The notes beneath the pieces were generated by a model, which saw only the letters and a list, made by a program, of their open reading frames with translations, did not search any database and was not told where the DNA came from. DNA of 64,000 nt, taken from the NCBI RefSeq assembly GCF_030503435.1, contig NZ_JAUKPO010000002.1, positions 124,001-188,000 on the forward strand, written 5' to 3'. Both the position numbers and the translations under genes were made by a program. Below are positions 45,278 to 54,767 of this stretch, piece by piece (within the stretch, counting starts at the first letter, position 1; each line of letters starts with the position of its first letter). This DNA comes from Rhodocytophaga aerolata. GTDB lineage: Bacteria > Bacteroidota > Bacteroidia > Cytophagales > 172606-1.

Positions 45278-46933
45278 ATGATTGAAGACCTCTGGTACAA
45301 GAATGCTATTATCTACAGCTTAGATCTGGAAACATTTATGGATGCTAATGGAGATGGCATCGGCGATTTTGAAGGCCTTGTGCGGCAACTGGACTATCTG
45401 CATTCTCTGGGTGTGACTGTCCTTTGGCTGGCTCCTTTTCAGCCAACTCCCAACAAAGATAATGGCTATGATATTTCGGATTATTATGGAGTAGATCCAC
45501 GACACGGGTCCAGTGGCGAGTTTGTAGAGTTTATTCATGAGGCCCACAAACGTGGCATCCGGATAATCATAGACATGGTAGTCAATCATACTTCCGATCA
45601 GCACCGCTGGTTTCAGGAAGCTGTTAAAAGCCCGGATTCCTTTTACAGGGACTGGTATGTATGGGCAAAGAAAAGGCCCGATAACTGGAAAGATGGAGTA
45701 GTTTTTCCTGGTGTACAAGAAGCTACCTGGACGCTGAATAAAAAGGCTGGAGAGTATTATTTTCACCGGTTTTATGAGTTTCAGCCTGACTTAAATACGA
45801 ACAACCCACACGTAAGAAATGAGATAAAGCGGATAATGGGGTACTGGCTGCAAATGGGTGTGGCGGGCTTCCGGCTGGATGCCGTACCTTTTATTATTGA
45901 AACACCAGACAAAGACGGAGGAGAACAAGAACAGGCATTTGAGTATCTGCATGAGATGCGGAAATTTTTACAGTGGCGCAAGGGCGATGGCATTCTACTA
46001 GGCGAAGCCAATGTATTACCTAAAGAAACCATTCCCTATTTTGGCGATATAGGCCAGGGTATTCATATGATGTTTAACTTTTATGTAAACCAGTTTCTGT
46101 TTTATGCACTGGCCAGCACGAAAATAAAGCATTTAGTTAAAGCCCTGAACGAAACCAAAGAATTACCTGCAACTGCCCAATGGGCGCAGTTCCTGCGTAA
46201 CCATGATGAACTGGACTTAGGCAGGCTAACAGAAAAACAACGGCAGGAGGTTTTCGCCAAATTTGCTCCCGAAAAAGACATGCAATTGTATGAACGGGGA
46301 ATCAGGCGGAGGCTGGCACCCATGCTGCAAAACCGCCAGCAACTAGAAATGGCCAATAGCCTGATATTTTCGTTGCCTGGTACGCCGGTTATCCGCTATG
46401 GGGATGAACTAGCCATGGGCGATGATCTTTCCCTTCCCGAACGTGAAGCCATCCGTACGCCTATGCAGTGGTCAGACGAAGAGCAAGGAGGTTTTTCGGT
46501 CAACAAAAAAACAGTACATCCAGTGATCAGCGAAGGAGAATATGGGTATAAGAAAATAAACGTAGCCGCCCAACGGCGCGATCCGGAATCTTTTCTTAAC
46601 TGGACGGCAAAAATAATCAGGCTACGCAAAGAATGCCCAGAGATAGGCTGGGGCAAATGGGAAATTCTGGAAACCGGCTCGCCACATGTATTAGCCATAC
46701 AATATGAGTGGCGGGGAAACTGTATTCTCACAATGCATAACTTCAGTTCCGATGCACAAGCGGTGCAGGTAAAGCCCATAGCTGACAAAGGACAAACCAT
46801 TTACCATCTGATGGACGAACAGCAAAGCAACTCGGATGAAAAAGGCATACATCACCTGCACATAGAGGGCTATGGCTATTACTGGTACAGAGTGGGCACG
46901 ATGGCCTATACGCTACACCGTCAACGGGAATAA
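45278..46933 (+). CDS. GH13 trehalose-synthase-like alpha-glucosyltransferase/hydrolase, second copy
   Basis: 551 residues, similar in order and motifs to the TreS half of the fusion at 30066-33422. The catalytic triad is intact: D201 in GFRLDAVPFII, E243 in ILLGEANVLP and D310 in FLRNHDELDLG. The start WYKNAIIYSLDLETFMDANG parallels TreS, but the TreS loop after the nucleophile is replaced by IETPDKDGGEQEQAF and there is no maltokinase. It could be a trehalose synthase, an oligo-glucosidase or a related transglycosylase; specificity is not resolved. It is transcribed away from eboE and converges on an AraC gene. Confidence 0.85.
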   Translation: MIEDLWYKNAIIYSLDLETFMDANGDGIGDFEGLVRQLDYLHSLGVTVLWLAPFQPTPNKDNGYDISDYYGVDPRHGSSGEFVEFIHEAHKRGIRIIIDMVVNHTSDQHRWFQEAVKSPDSFYRDWYVWAKKRPDNWKDGVVFPGVQEATWTLNKKAGEYYFHRFYEFQPDLNTNNPHVRNEIKRIMGYWLQMGVAGFRLDAVPFIIETPDKDGGEQEQAFEYLHEMRKFLQWRKGDGILLGEANVLPKETIPYFGDIGQGIHMMFNFYVNQFLFYALASTKIKHLVKALNETKELPATAQWAQFLRNHDELDLGRLTEKQRQEVFAKFAPEKDMQLYERGIRRRLAPMLQNRQQLEMANSLIFSLPGTPVIRYGDELAMGDDLSLPEREAIRTPMQWSDEEQGGFSVNKKTVHPVISEGEYGYKKINVAAQRRDPESFLNWTAKIIRLRKECPEIGWGKWEILETGSPHVLAIQYEWRGNCILTMHNFSSDAQAVQVKPIADKGQTIYHLMDEQQSNSDEKGIHHLHIEGYGYYWYRVGTMAYTLHRQRE

Positions 46934-46945
46934 CTAACAGATATG

Positions 46946-46981
46946 CTAACTGAATGAATAATGTCTTTATCATTCAGTTAG
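46946..46981. terminator. hairpin between convergent GH13 and AraC genes
   Basis: CTAACTGAATGA (46946-46957) pairs perfectly over 12 bp with TCATTCAGTTAG (46970-46981). The stop codon of the AraC gene lies inside the right arm. T-tracts are weak on both sides, so termination is plausible but not certain. Confidence 0.45.
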
Positions 46982-47825
46982 TTACTTTACTCAGCGGCTC
47001 CATTATACTTGCCAGATCATAGATGGGGGCCTGCTGAAGTTGTGTGGGCGTATAGCCTGTAAAATGCTTAAATTCTTTAATAAAGTGAGTCTGGTCATAA
47101 TAGCCATTAGCAATAGCTACGTCCAGTAAGTCGGTAATGCCCACTTTTTTATAATGAAAATAGGTATGAATAAAGCGGGTTAGCCTGGAAAACTCCTTGG
47201 GCGAAGTACCAGTATAGTGCATGAATTTTCTTTCCAGCCATTTGTAATTAACAGATACCTTCCGGGCTATTTCATCAATGTGCTGCTGTCCGTTAGTCTG
47301 CCGGATTAGTCGTACTGCCTGCCTGAACTTTCTGTCTGGTGCTTCAGAGGTCCTGCTATATTTTCTCAGAAAAGTTTCCAGTAGGTGTATTCTCTGGAAA
47401 CTATCGGTTGCCTCTCTGATTTGCTCAGTTAGGGCAGACACCTTGTTCCCGACTACTATTTCTGCATTCCACACTGGTTGCAGGTTCAACCCATTCATGG
47501 GTTCTTGCAGCAAATAATATAACCCATCTATCGTAAACTTTACCCCAAACATTTTCTGTGCAACTGGACTATTCCCGGCATACAACCCTTTGGTAAAAGC
47601 ACCACAGATAAAAGCTGTTGAGGCAAATACATATTTTTGATCGGCTGATTTGAGAGCATAAGGCTGGTGCAAGGCAAAACTTATACCCGGATTTCCATCA
47701 GACAAAGCAAACTCCTCGGCCAAAGCCTGGGTTGTATTCTCATACAAGAAGTAATAATTTACCAGATGAGCTAAGTCAGCACTGGGCCTATATACCTGGT
47801 AAATACTTTCTGTTTGCTTGCACAT
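46974..47825 (-). CDS. AraC-family transcriptional regulator
   Basis: 283 residues. The C-terminal third (about 180-275) has two helix-turn-helix units: HIDEIARKVSVNYKWLERKF and LLDVAIANGYYDQTHFIKEF, followed by the family tail FTGYTPTQLQQ. The N-terminal region, starting SIYQVYRPSADLAHLVNYYF, matches the DUF6597-type sensor domain seen in many Bacteroidota AraC proteins. The start lies 143 bases from the divergent short-chain dehydrogenase gene, which is the most likely target. Confidence 0.92.
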   Translation of the reverse strand: MCKQTESIYQVYRPSADLAHLVNYYFLYENTTQALAEEFALSDGNPGISFALHQPYALKSADQKYVFASTAFICGAFTKGLYAGNSPVAQKMFGVKFTIDGLYYLLQEPMNGLNLQPVWNAEIVVGNKVSALTEQIREATDSFQRIHLLETFLRKYSRTSEAPDRKFRQAVRLIRQTNGQQHIDEIARKVSVNYKWLERKFMHYTGTSPKEFSRLTRFIHTYFHYKKVGITDLLDVAIANGYYDQTHFIKEFKHFTGYTPTQLQQAPIYDLASIMEPLSKVTN

Positions 47826-47968
47826 ACCTATAGTACAGATTCTGTTAAACTAAAAACTATTCGTACACCTTGTTGAGTATTATATTCAATAAGCCACTGT
47901 CTAAATTTTACTATCCAATACCCTTTCTTACTTGTTTCTTTGCAGCAAAATACATACAAACTACTTAT

Positions 47969-48811
47969 ATGGAAAATAACAATAGGTTAGCCGGCAAAAT
48001 TGCTTTGGTTACCGGAGCAAGCCGGGGTATAGGAAAAGGTATCGCCCATGAATTAGGCATAGCAGGCGCTACCGTACTCATTACTGGCCGTTCTACCAAA
48101 GCTAGCCCCACTGATGCTGATAAGCCGGGTACGATAGAAGATACAGCCAATCTGGTAACCGCGGCTGGAGGCAAGGGCATAGCTTTTCCCTGCGATCATA
48201 CGGATGACAACCAGGTAAAAGCCTTATTCGATTTTATTCGTGCAGAATATGGCAGGCTGGATATTCTGGTAAATAATGTCTGGGGAGGCTATGAAGAACA
48301 TGAAGGCAGCATTTTTTCAAAGCCTTTCTGGGAACAAGACCTTAAATACTGGGACCGTATGTTTGTGTCTGGGTTGCGGGCACACTTCACGGCAAGCTAT
48401 TATGCAGCACCTCTAATGATCGTTCAGCAAAGTGGCCTGATCATTAACATATCTATTGGGGTAGGAGATAAATACCTGGGCAATGTAATGTACGACACCT
48501 GTAAAAAAGCGGAAGACCGTCTGGCTTTTGCCATGGCGCAGGAACTGAAGGAATACAAAGTAGCCGCCTTATCGTTGTATCCTGGCCATACCCGCACCGA
48601 AAGAGTAGAACAGATTTTGACCCGAAATAATAACCTGGAAGAACTAGCTACTACCCATTCTCCCAGATATGTAGGCCGGGCTGTGGTTGCACTGGCAACG
48701 GATGCACAGCTGCTACAAAAAACTGGAAAAGCCCTGGCAACCGGCGATCTGGCTAAAGAATATAATTTCACAGATATTGATGGCCGGTATATTCCAGCAT
48801 TTACATTCTAA
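47969..48811 (+). CDS. short-chain dehydrogenase/reductase (SDR family)
   Basis: 280 residues from ATG 47969; the frame is open 33 codons upstream, but homologues start near MENNNRLAGK. The cofactor motif TGASRGIG is at residues 15-22, NNVWGGYE follows the beta-4 strand, and the catalytic residues are S162 in INISIGVG, Y175 and K179 in MYDTCKKAE. It is an NAD(P)-dependent oxidoreductase; substrate unknown. The NNVWGGY motif is like the DHRS1 subgroup. The divergent AraC gene probably regulates it. It converges on the NamZ-like gene with a 5-base gap. Confidence 0.88.
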   Translation: MENNNRLAGKIALVTGASRGIGKGIAHELGIAGATVLITGRSTKASPTDADKPGTIEDTANLVTAAGGKGIAFPCDHTDDNQVKALFDFIRAEYGRLDILVNNVWGGYEEHEGSIFSKPFWEQDLKYWDRMFVSGLRAHFTASYYAAPLMIVQQSGLIINISIGVGDKYLGNVMYDTCKKAEDRLAFAMAQELKEYKVAALSLYPGHTRTERVEQILTRNNNLEELATTHSPRYVGRAVVALATDAQLLQKTGKALATGDLAKEYNFTDIDGRYIPAFTF

Positions 48812-48816
48812 TGGAC

Positions 48817-50040
48817 TTACTCGGCATAGAGCAAGTATTGTTTACGCAAAGCTTTATAGGCAGTTAAATCCTCTTTCCAGGTTTCCCGGATCTGCGCTTC
48901 CGTCATACCGGATTTAATCTGATTACGCAACTGATCGTTTCCGGCTAGTTTTTCGAAAAAACTATTAAAAAACTTGTCTTTGTTGGCAGCTTTCTGGTAA
49001 AAATCAATCAGGTATTTTAACGAGAAATGGCTTAGGGTATCTTCCCGCAAATCAAGACCGTAACATAGCTGATTCAGGTAAGGCGGATTCTTGGCTCCAG
49101 GAACACTTTTGGGTGTAAAGGTAAACGACCCATTCGCTGGGTTAGGCGAGCCAATCATCTGGAAAGGGAAGTCTGTGCCTCTGCCTACACTGATAACCGT
49201 ACCCTCAAACAAGCAAAGAGACGGATACAACCGGATGGCCTGCTGGTTGCTTAAGTTAGGCGAAGGCCGGACCGGTAAGGTATAAGGGGTGTGGTGCGTG
49301 TAGTTTTTATTTTTAATGACTGTTACATCGCATTGTACCCCATTTGCCAGCCACTTTTGTCCGTTAATCATGTTGGCTAGTTCGCCTACGGTAAGGCCAT
49401 GTACAACAGGAATAGGGTGCATTCCTACAAAAGATTTAAAAGCAGGCTTGAGTACCGGGCCATCAAAATAACTTCCATGTGGATTGGGTCTATCCAGAAT
49501 AAGTAGTTTTTTATTATTTTCTGCACAAGCCTCCATCACATAATGCATCGTGCTGATATAGGTATAAAACCTTGTGCCCACATCCTGAATATCAAAAACG
49601 ACCACATCCAGGTCAGCCAGTTGTTCTGCTGTAGGCTTCTTGTTAGAACCATACAAAGATATAAGCGGCAGATTGGTTTTTTTATCTACCCCACTGCTTA
49701 CATGTTCACCAGCATCGGCATCGCCCCGGAAGCCATGTTCCGGAGCAAATATTTTTTTCACTGGTACCTGCAGGCTCAGCAAGGTATCTACCAGATGCGT
49801 ATTACCCACCAGTGAGGTGTGATTAACAACCATTCCAACCCGTTTTCCGCTTAGGTGAGGCAAGTATTGAGAAATTTGTGCAGCACCAATCGTCAGTTCT
49901 TCTGCTGATGTAGCTATAGGAGCCGTAGCCACTGGTGTAGCCGCGGGCTGGGAAGAGGGTTGCCCGGAAACCGTCTGCGAGGAGCTAGACTGAGTGCAAC
50001 TGCCGAGCAAAAAAATAACAAGAAGATAAACTAACCGCAT
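48817..50040 (-). CDS. namZ: NamZ-like exo-beta-N-acetylmuramidase (DUF1343) lipoprotein
   Basis: 407 residues from ATG 50040; the upstream in-frame start at 50127 is rejected because the shorter product has a clean signal, LVYLLVIFLLGSC, with lipobox LLGSC. The mature region has GKRVGMVVNHTSLVG, KKIFAPEHGFRGDADAGEHV, VVFDIQDVGTRFYTYISTMH and LDRPNPHG, the conserved core of DUF1343, now known as exo-beta-N-acetylmuramidase (NamZ). The family removes N-acetylmuramic acid from peptidoglycan fragments for recycling. The proline/alanine linker after the lipid anchor places it at the outer or inner membrane, facing the periplasm. Confidence 0.88.
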   Translation of the reverse strand: MRLVYLLVIFLLGSCTQSSSSQTVSGQPSSQPAATPVATAPIATSAEELTIGAAQISQYLPHLSGKRVGMVVNHTSLVGNTHLVDTLLSLQVPVKKIFAPEHGFRGDADAGEHVSSGVDKKTNLPLISLYGSNKKPTAEQLADLDVVVFDIQDVGTRFYTYISTMHYVMEACAENNKKLLILDRPNPHGSYFDGPVLKPAFKSFVGMHPIPVVHGLTVGELANMINGQKWLANGVQCDVTVIKNKNYTHHTPYTLPVRPSPNLSNQQAIRLYPSLCLFEGTVISVGRGTDFPFQMIGSPNPANGSFTFTPKSVPGAKNPPYLNQLCYGLDLREDTLSHFSLKYLIDFYQKAANKDKFFNSFFEKLAGNDQLRNQIKSGMTEAQIRETWKEDLTAYKALRKQYLLYAE

Positions 50041-50232
50041 GTATAAAAAATAAGTAATAGTCCGTAAATGGGAAATGGAAACAAGAACAGGTACGCCATC
50101 ACAAATTATGCCATAACAATTGGGCAAATTTTGCGTTAATGTGGTGAATTTTACTTTTTTCTATTGTATTTCTCATTTGCCGTTTAGCAAATTAATTAGT
50201 TACTTGGCACATTCGCAAATAGGCTCATTGCA

Positions 50233-51459
50233 TTGAATATCTCTTTATTTATTGCCCGGCGTATCCAACACACCCAGGGCAAGTCGTTTTCTTCTACCGT
50301 TAACCAGATCGGAATTGCGGGCATTGCCATTGGTATTGCCGTAATGATTGTTTCCTTTGCTATTTTGGGAGGCTTTAAAACAGTTATCCGCAATAAAATA
50401 TTTAGCTTCGGCGCCCACTTGCAGGTGAGCCGCTTCCACATGAACCGTTCTTTCGACGAAAATCCTATTTCTACCAATACCGAACTTTATACTGCATACC
50501 AGCAAATACCAGAAATAAGCCACATTCAGGTATACAGCCACAAAGCCGGGTTACTAAAAACGGATGAAGAACTTTCCGGTGTGATATTAAAAGGCGTGGG
50601 AAAGGATTTTAACCTGCCTGCCTTCCGGCAGAATATGGTAAAGGGAACTTTTATTTCCTTTCCGGATACAACCTATTCCAGTGAAATAGTAATCAGCCGT
50701 AAAATTGCCACTCAACTCAAGCTGGATATTGATGAAAGTGTACTTTTGTATTTTATTCAGAATATGCAGAGCCGGCCACGGGTACGGAAACTGACTGTTA
50801 GCGGAATTTATGAAACCGGCATGGAGGAGTTTGACGAAAGCATTGTGATAGGAGACATCCGGCTGATTCAACGGTTGAACGATTGGAGCGATACGCTGGT
50901 AGGCGGCTATGAAATCTACCTGACTGATTTCAGAAATATAGACGAAGGCGCAGAAAAAGTATTCGACCTGATGGACTATGACATGCAGGTAGAAAAAATC
51001 ACAGATAAATATATTCAGATATTCGACTGGCTTTCGCTGCTGAACCGGAATGTAGCTATTTTTCTGGCGCTTATTCTGTTTGTCGCCTGCTTTAATATGG
51101 TGGCTATTTTACTCATCCTTATTATGGAGCGTACCCAGATGATTGGTATATTGAAAGCGGTAGGAGCTACGCATAAGCAGGTAAGGCAAATATTTTTGTG
51201 GGGGGGTGTACGTCTGGTACTCAAAGGCTTGATCTGGGGAAATCTGATTGGCATTGGGTTTTGTGCCCTTCAGTATTACTTTAAATTAATTCCCCTGGAT
51301 GTAGAAGCCTATTACATGAGTACGGTTCCTATAGACTGGGACTGGAGCCTGATTGTGTTGCTAAACCTGGCTGTATTGCTTATGGTATCTCTGGTACTGA
51401 TTATTCCCACGGTCATCATTTCCCGTATTCAGCCAGTACAAGCCCTGCGGTTTGATTAG
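50233..51459 (+). CDS. ABC transporter permease, FtsX/LolE type
   Basis: 408 residues. One N-terminal membrane helix (GIAGIAIGIAVMIVSFAIL), a large periplasmic MacB_PCD-like domain (about 50-265) and three C-terminal helices, seen as FLALILFVACFNMVAILLIL and LIVLLNLAVLLMVSLVLIIP, are the LolC/E layout. ERTQMIGILKAVGATHKQVR is the cytoplasmic loop that couples to the ATPase. The start must be TTG at 50233: it gives the usual NISLFIARRI opening and no ATG exists before the first helix. A cognate ATPase is not adjacent. Likely role: lipoprotein release or related envelope transport. Confidence 0.88.
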   Translation: MNISLFIARRIQHTQGKSFSSTVNQIGIAGIAIGIAVMIVSFAILGGFKTVIRNKIFSFGAHLQVSRFHMNRSFDENPISTNTELYTAYQQIPEISHIQVYSHKAGLLKTDEELSGVILKGVGKDFNLPAFRQNMVKGTFISFPDTTYSSEIVISRKIATQLKLDIDESVLLYFIQNMQSRPRVRKLTVSGIYETGMEEFDESIVIGDIRLIQRLNDWSDTLVGGYEIYLTDFRNIDEGAEKVFDLMDYDMQVEKITDKYIQIFDWLSLLNRNVAIFLALILFVACFNMVAILLILIMERTQMIGILKAVGATHKQVRQIFLWGGVRLVLKGLIWGNLIGIGFCALQYYFKLIPLDVEAYYMSTVPIDWDWSLIVLLNLAVLLMVSLVLIIPTVIISRIQPVQALRFD

Positions 51460-51524
51460 CTTTTAGCCACCAAATACTAAAATAATGTTAGAAACTCTCA
51501 AGTTTCAGCTAATGGCTAATACAC

Positions 51525-52304
51525 TTATCCTAAGGATTTTTCCAGCTGGCTTACTCTGGGAATAAAATTAGTTTCCGTGGCGTAATTCTTGAAAAAGCTG
51601 CTGGCTTTCATCTTCAACACACCAAAAATGGCTTCGTTGAAAATTTTCTTCGACATTTTAGACTGCCCGCGGGTGCGGTCGGTGAAGATTATCGGCACTT
51701 CTTTTATCCGGAAGCCATATTTCCAGACGGTAAATTTCATCTCTATCTGAAAAGCATAGCCTACAAATTTAATTTTATCCAGATCTATACTAGCCAATAC
51801 TTTACTCCGGTAACACTTAAATCCGGCAGTAGTATCGTAAATGGGCATGCCTGTAATAAACCGTACATAGCGGCTGGCAAAATACGACATTAGTACGCGG
51901 TTCATGGGCCAGTTTACCACATTTACACCCCGTACATATCTGGAACCTATAGATACATCATAGCCATCCTTAGCACAGGCATTGTATAGCTTCAGCAGAT
52001 CTTTTGGCTTGTGCGAAAAATCAGCATCCATTTCAAAAACATACTGATACCCATTAACTAAGGCATATTTAAAGCCTTGAATGTATGCGGTGCCTAACCC
52101 TTGTTTGCCTTGCCTTTCCAGTAAAAATAATTGATCCGGATAATGTTGCTGCAATTGTTTCACTTTATCAGCCGTACCATCCGGAGAGCCATCATCAATA
52201 ATCAGCACATGAAATTGCACAGGTAGATCAAATATTTTGAGTATAATTTTCTCAATATTCTCTATCTCATTGTAGGTGGGTATAATCACGATACACTCTT
52301 TCAT
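51525..52304 (-). CDS. GT2 glycosyltransferase, polyprenol monophosphomannose synthase type
   Basis: 259 residues from ATG 52304 (an in-frame TTG two codons upstream is not needed). The GT-A fold is shown by CIVIIPTYNEIENIEKII, LIIDDGSPDGTADK near 34-47, FEMDADFSHKPKDLL with the metal-binding DAD, and FGKQ-like RQGKQGLGTAYIQGF. The C-terminal segment RIKEVPIIFTDRTRGQSKMS is typical of DPM1-like enzymes that charge a polyprenyl phosphate with mannose. No C-terminal membrane helices are present. The lipid-linked sugar would feed cell-envelope glycosylation; sugar specificity is by family only. Confidence 0.9.
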   Translation of the reverse strand: MKECIVIIPTYNEIENIEKIILKIFDLPVQFHVLIIDDGSPDGTADKVKQLQQHYPDQLFLLERQGKQGLGTAYIQGFKYALVNGYQYVFEMDADFSHKPKDLLKLYNACAKDGYDVSIGSRYVRGVNVVNWPMNRVLMSYFASRYVRFITGMPIYDTTAGFKCYRSKVLASIDLDKIKFVGYAFQIEMKFTVWKYGFRIKEVPIIFTDRTRGQSKMSKKIFNEAIFGVLKMKASSFFKNYATETNFIPRVSQLEKSLG

Positions 52305-52768
52305 GGGCAACAGATGGTTGATGGCAGTCTAAATTAAAATATTTAAGGATAATTTAGTAGTTTTTTAACATAATTTTTTGCGACGCCTTCCATAGTACCG
52401 GAAATAATCTGGCAGAAAGTATATCACTGATTATGGTACGTATGTAAGAAACGCAATGGAGAGGGGCGGTTACCTTTTCAAAACAGCCTGTTTTCCTACT
52501 CCTACAAGGGTATAACTCATTTTGTGTTTGGTTGTTTAACTGCCTTTATTGGTAGGAATAATATTTTTTTTGATGCAGCGTCTTTTCTATAGGCAATATT
52601 ACCTCATCCCTTTTTAGCCACACTGCGCCATTTTGTACAACATCAAGGGGTATATTATTTTCAGAAGTTGCCCTAATCCAAACAGGTGTAGATCAATTTC
52701 CATACATCCGGCTGCAATGGGCGTTCTATACTTTTACCTCGTTTTTTGATCGTTCATTTTTACAAACT
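52305..52768. other. 464-base divergent region with an orphan terminator-like hairpin
   Basis: On the plus strand TTCCTAC (52493-52499) pairs with GTAGGAA (52552-52558), followed by TAATATTTTTTTT (52559-52571). A nearby stem AAAACA (52480-52485) with TGTTTT (52489-52494) overlaps the left arm, so the two are mutually exclusive. The following gene starts 200 bases later at 52769. The region may contain an attenuated leader or a small RNA; no coding frame is convincing. Confidence 0.45.
52493..52571 (+). terminator. terminator-like hairpin within the sensor gene leader
   Basis: The stem described for 52493-52558 has a 52-base loop and a following T-run of eight. It could end a short plus-strand transcript initiated between 52305 and 52480. 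The long loop and short seven-bp stem make it uncertain. Confidence 0.35.
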
Positions 52769-54727
52769 ATGCAGGTAGTAAATCTTTCACTGGTTACTAA
52801 ACTCAGGGTAGCTTTTCTGGCAGTACCCTTCTTACTTATACTAACGATTACCATTTATTCCGGGCTGAATCTGGCTGCTAATGAAAATCAGCTAAAGGCG
52901 GCTACGGCTATACAAGTTTCCAGAAGTGTAATGGAGAAAGTAGACCGGAATTTCTATGAACGGTTTGGCGATGTGCAGGCCTATGCTGCCAACCAGCTGG
53001 CCATTGAAATGGCATCAACCGATAGTGTTTCCCCGCAGTCGCAAAAGTTTATTAATACCATGACGGCCTATTATGTACTCTACGACCTGATGTTGGTTGT
53101 CAACCGGGAAGGCAAAGTCATAGCCGCCAATACACAAGACAAAGCAGGTAATTCACTTGCTACAGATGTATTGCTGGGTAAAGATTTTTCTACGGAAGCA
53201 TGGTATGTAGCCTGTATGTCGGCTGAAGGGCCCAAGGGAGGTGCCTGGTACTCTGACTTTCAGGTAAACCCACATGTTGCTGCTATTCACCGAAGTAACG
53301 GTTGGGGTATGGCCTTTGCCGCACCCATCAAAAACGACAGTGGCCAGACAGTAGGCGTTTGGTATAATTTTGCCAGTTGGAAGGAGGTTACCCAGGGAAT
53401 AAGACAGGAGGCTTTGCAGGCATTACAGGCAAGTGAAGCTGGCAGCGAAATACTGTTAGTCAATCAGCAGGGAAAGATCATAGATGCTTCTGATGAACGG
53501 GTAGTGCTGAACCAGTCCCTTGTGTTAGACAGTTTAAGCCATCAACTAGCTACAACAGCTCTGCTACCTGATTTTCTTCAGGGGAAAGAATATGCTTCAG
53601 GAACTTTTGCTTCTACAGGTGCCTATACCTATGCTGGCAAACACTGGCAATGCGTAACGGTTATTCCCAAAGCAAGCTTGTCATTGGCTTATTTCTTTAC
53701 GAAAGAACTACTTTTCATAGATATTACTTTTCTGCTGATTGCCTGGTTTGCGTCCAAACTAATCTCAGGTAATATTGTAAGCCGGGTTTACCAGCTCAGA
53801 GATATCATTAGCAAGCTTAGCAAAGGTGATATACGGAATGTTGATCTGGCTATGACCGGAAACGATGAACTGACTCAAATGGCTACCGCAGTTAGTAGTC
53901 TGGCAGATGGCCTAAAACGCACGTCTGCATTTGCTGATGAAGTTGGAAAGGGAAATTTTAATGCAGTATTTACACCGCTGAGCGAAGCCGATACCCTGGG
54001 TAATGCATTACTTAAGATGAATAACAACCTGAAAATAGCTGCCGAAGAAGACCGTAAACGTAGCTGGGCAAGTGAAGGGCAGGCAAAATTTGCAGAAATA
54101 CTGCGTTCTACTACTGATCTTTCATTGCTGGCAGAAAAAATTATGTCGGGCTTAGTAAAATACCTGCAAGCAAACCAGGGTGGCTTATTTATCGTGCAGG
54201 AGAAAGACGGGCAACTGCCTGAATTAGAATTACTGGCCTGCTATGCCTACAACCGTAAAAAGTTTGTAGAAAAGACGATACCTATTGGCGAAGGCTTATT
54301 GGGCCAGGCATATCTGGAAAAAGATACCCTTCTCCTCACCGAAATACCTGCCGGTTATTTGCAAATAACCTCTGGCCTGGGAGAAGCCAATCCTACCTGC
54401 CTGCTGATTGTGCCCTTAAAAGTGCAGGATAAGGTAGAAGGTGTGCTGGAATTAGCTTCATTCAATAAATTTGAAGCCTATGAAATTGCTTTTGTCGAAA
54501 AACTAGCCGAAAGTATTGCTTCAACTATTGCTGCTGTGAAGACTACCGCACGTACACAAAAATTGCTACAAGAATCGCAGCAGCAGGCAGAAGAATTAAG
54601 GTCTCAGGAAGAAGAAATGCGCCAGAATATGGAGGAACTAGTAGCCACACAGGAAGAGATGAAGCGGAAAGAAGCGGAATATGCTTCCTTATTGACTCCC
54701 GATGTATCCACCCATCTGTTTGCGTAG
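52769..54727 (+). CDS. membrane receptor with dCache-like, HAMP and GAF domains, no output domain
   Basis: 652 residues. Helix 1 (about 12-33) and helix 2 (LLFIDITFLLIAWFASKLI, about 312-330) flank a periplasmic dCache-like region of about 280 residues with ILLVNQQGKIIDASDERV and VVNREGKVIAANTQDK. HAMP follows (about 330-390), then a GAF domain (about 445-590, with ANQGGLFIVQEKDGQLPELE and IPIGEGLLGQAYLEKDTLLL) and a coiled coil from LQESQQQAEELRSQEEEMRQ to about 645. There is no histidine kinase, cyclase or methyl-accepting region. Proteins of this style usually continue with PAS domains after the coiled coil; this one stops there. It signals through a partner that is not adjacent. Confidence 0.85.
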   Translation: MQVVNLSLVTKLRVAFLAVPFLLILTITIYSGLNLAANENQLKAATAIQVSRSVMEKVDRNFYERFGDVQAYAANQLAIEMASTDSVSPQSQKFINTMTAYYVLYDLMLVVNREGKVIAANTQDKAGNSLATDVLLGKDFSTEAWYVACMSAEGPKGGAWYSDFQVNPHVAAIHRSNGWGMAFAAPIKNDSGQTVGVWYNFASWKEVTQGIRQEALQALQASEAGSEILLVNQQGKIIDASDERVVLNQSLVLDSLSHQLATTALLPDFLQGKEYASGTFASTGAYTYAGKHWQCVTVIPKASLSLAYFFTKELLFIDITFLLIAWFASKLISGNIVSRVYQLRDIISKLSKGDIRNVDLAMTGNDELTQMATAVSSLADGLKRTSAFADEVGKGNFNAVFTPLSEADTLGNALLKMNNNLKIAAEEDRKRSWASEGQAKFAEILRSTTDLSLLAEKIMSGLVKYLQANQGGLFIVQEKDGQLPELELLACYAYNRKKFVEKTIPIGEGLLGQAYLEKDTLLLTEIPAGYLQITSGLGEANPTCLLIVPLKVQDKVEGVLELASFNKFEAYEIAFVEKLAESIASTIAAVKTTARTQKLLQESQQQAEELRSQEEEMRQNMEELVATQEEMKRKEAEYASLLTPDVSTHLFA

Positions 54728-54767
54728 CAAACGTTTGATCTTCCGGTGAGTAGGGCCAACGTTGGTC

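Noticed and set aside
54754-54767. Near-perfect palindrome GGCCAACGTTGGTC
   Set aside because: It lies between two convergent stop codons and has no loop or T-tract, so I cannot decide between an operator, a very short hairpin and chance.
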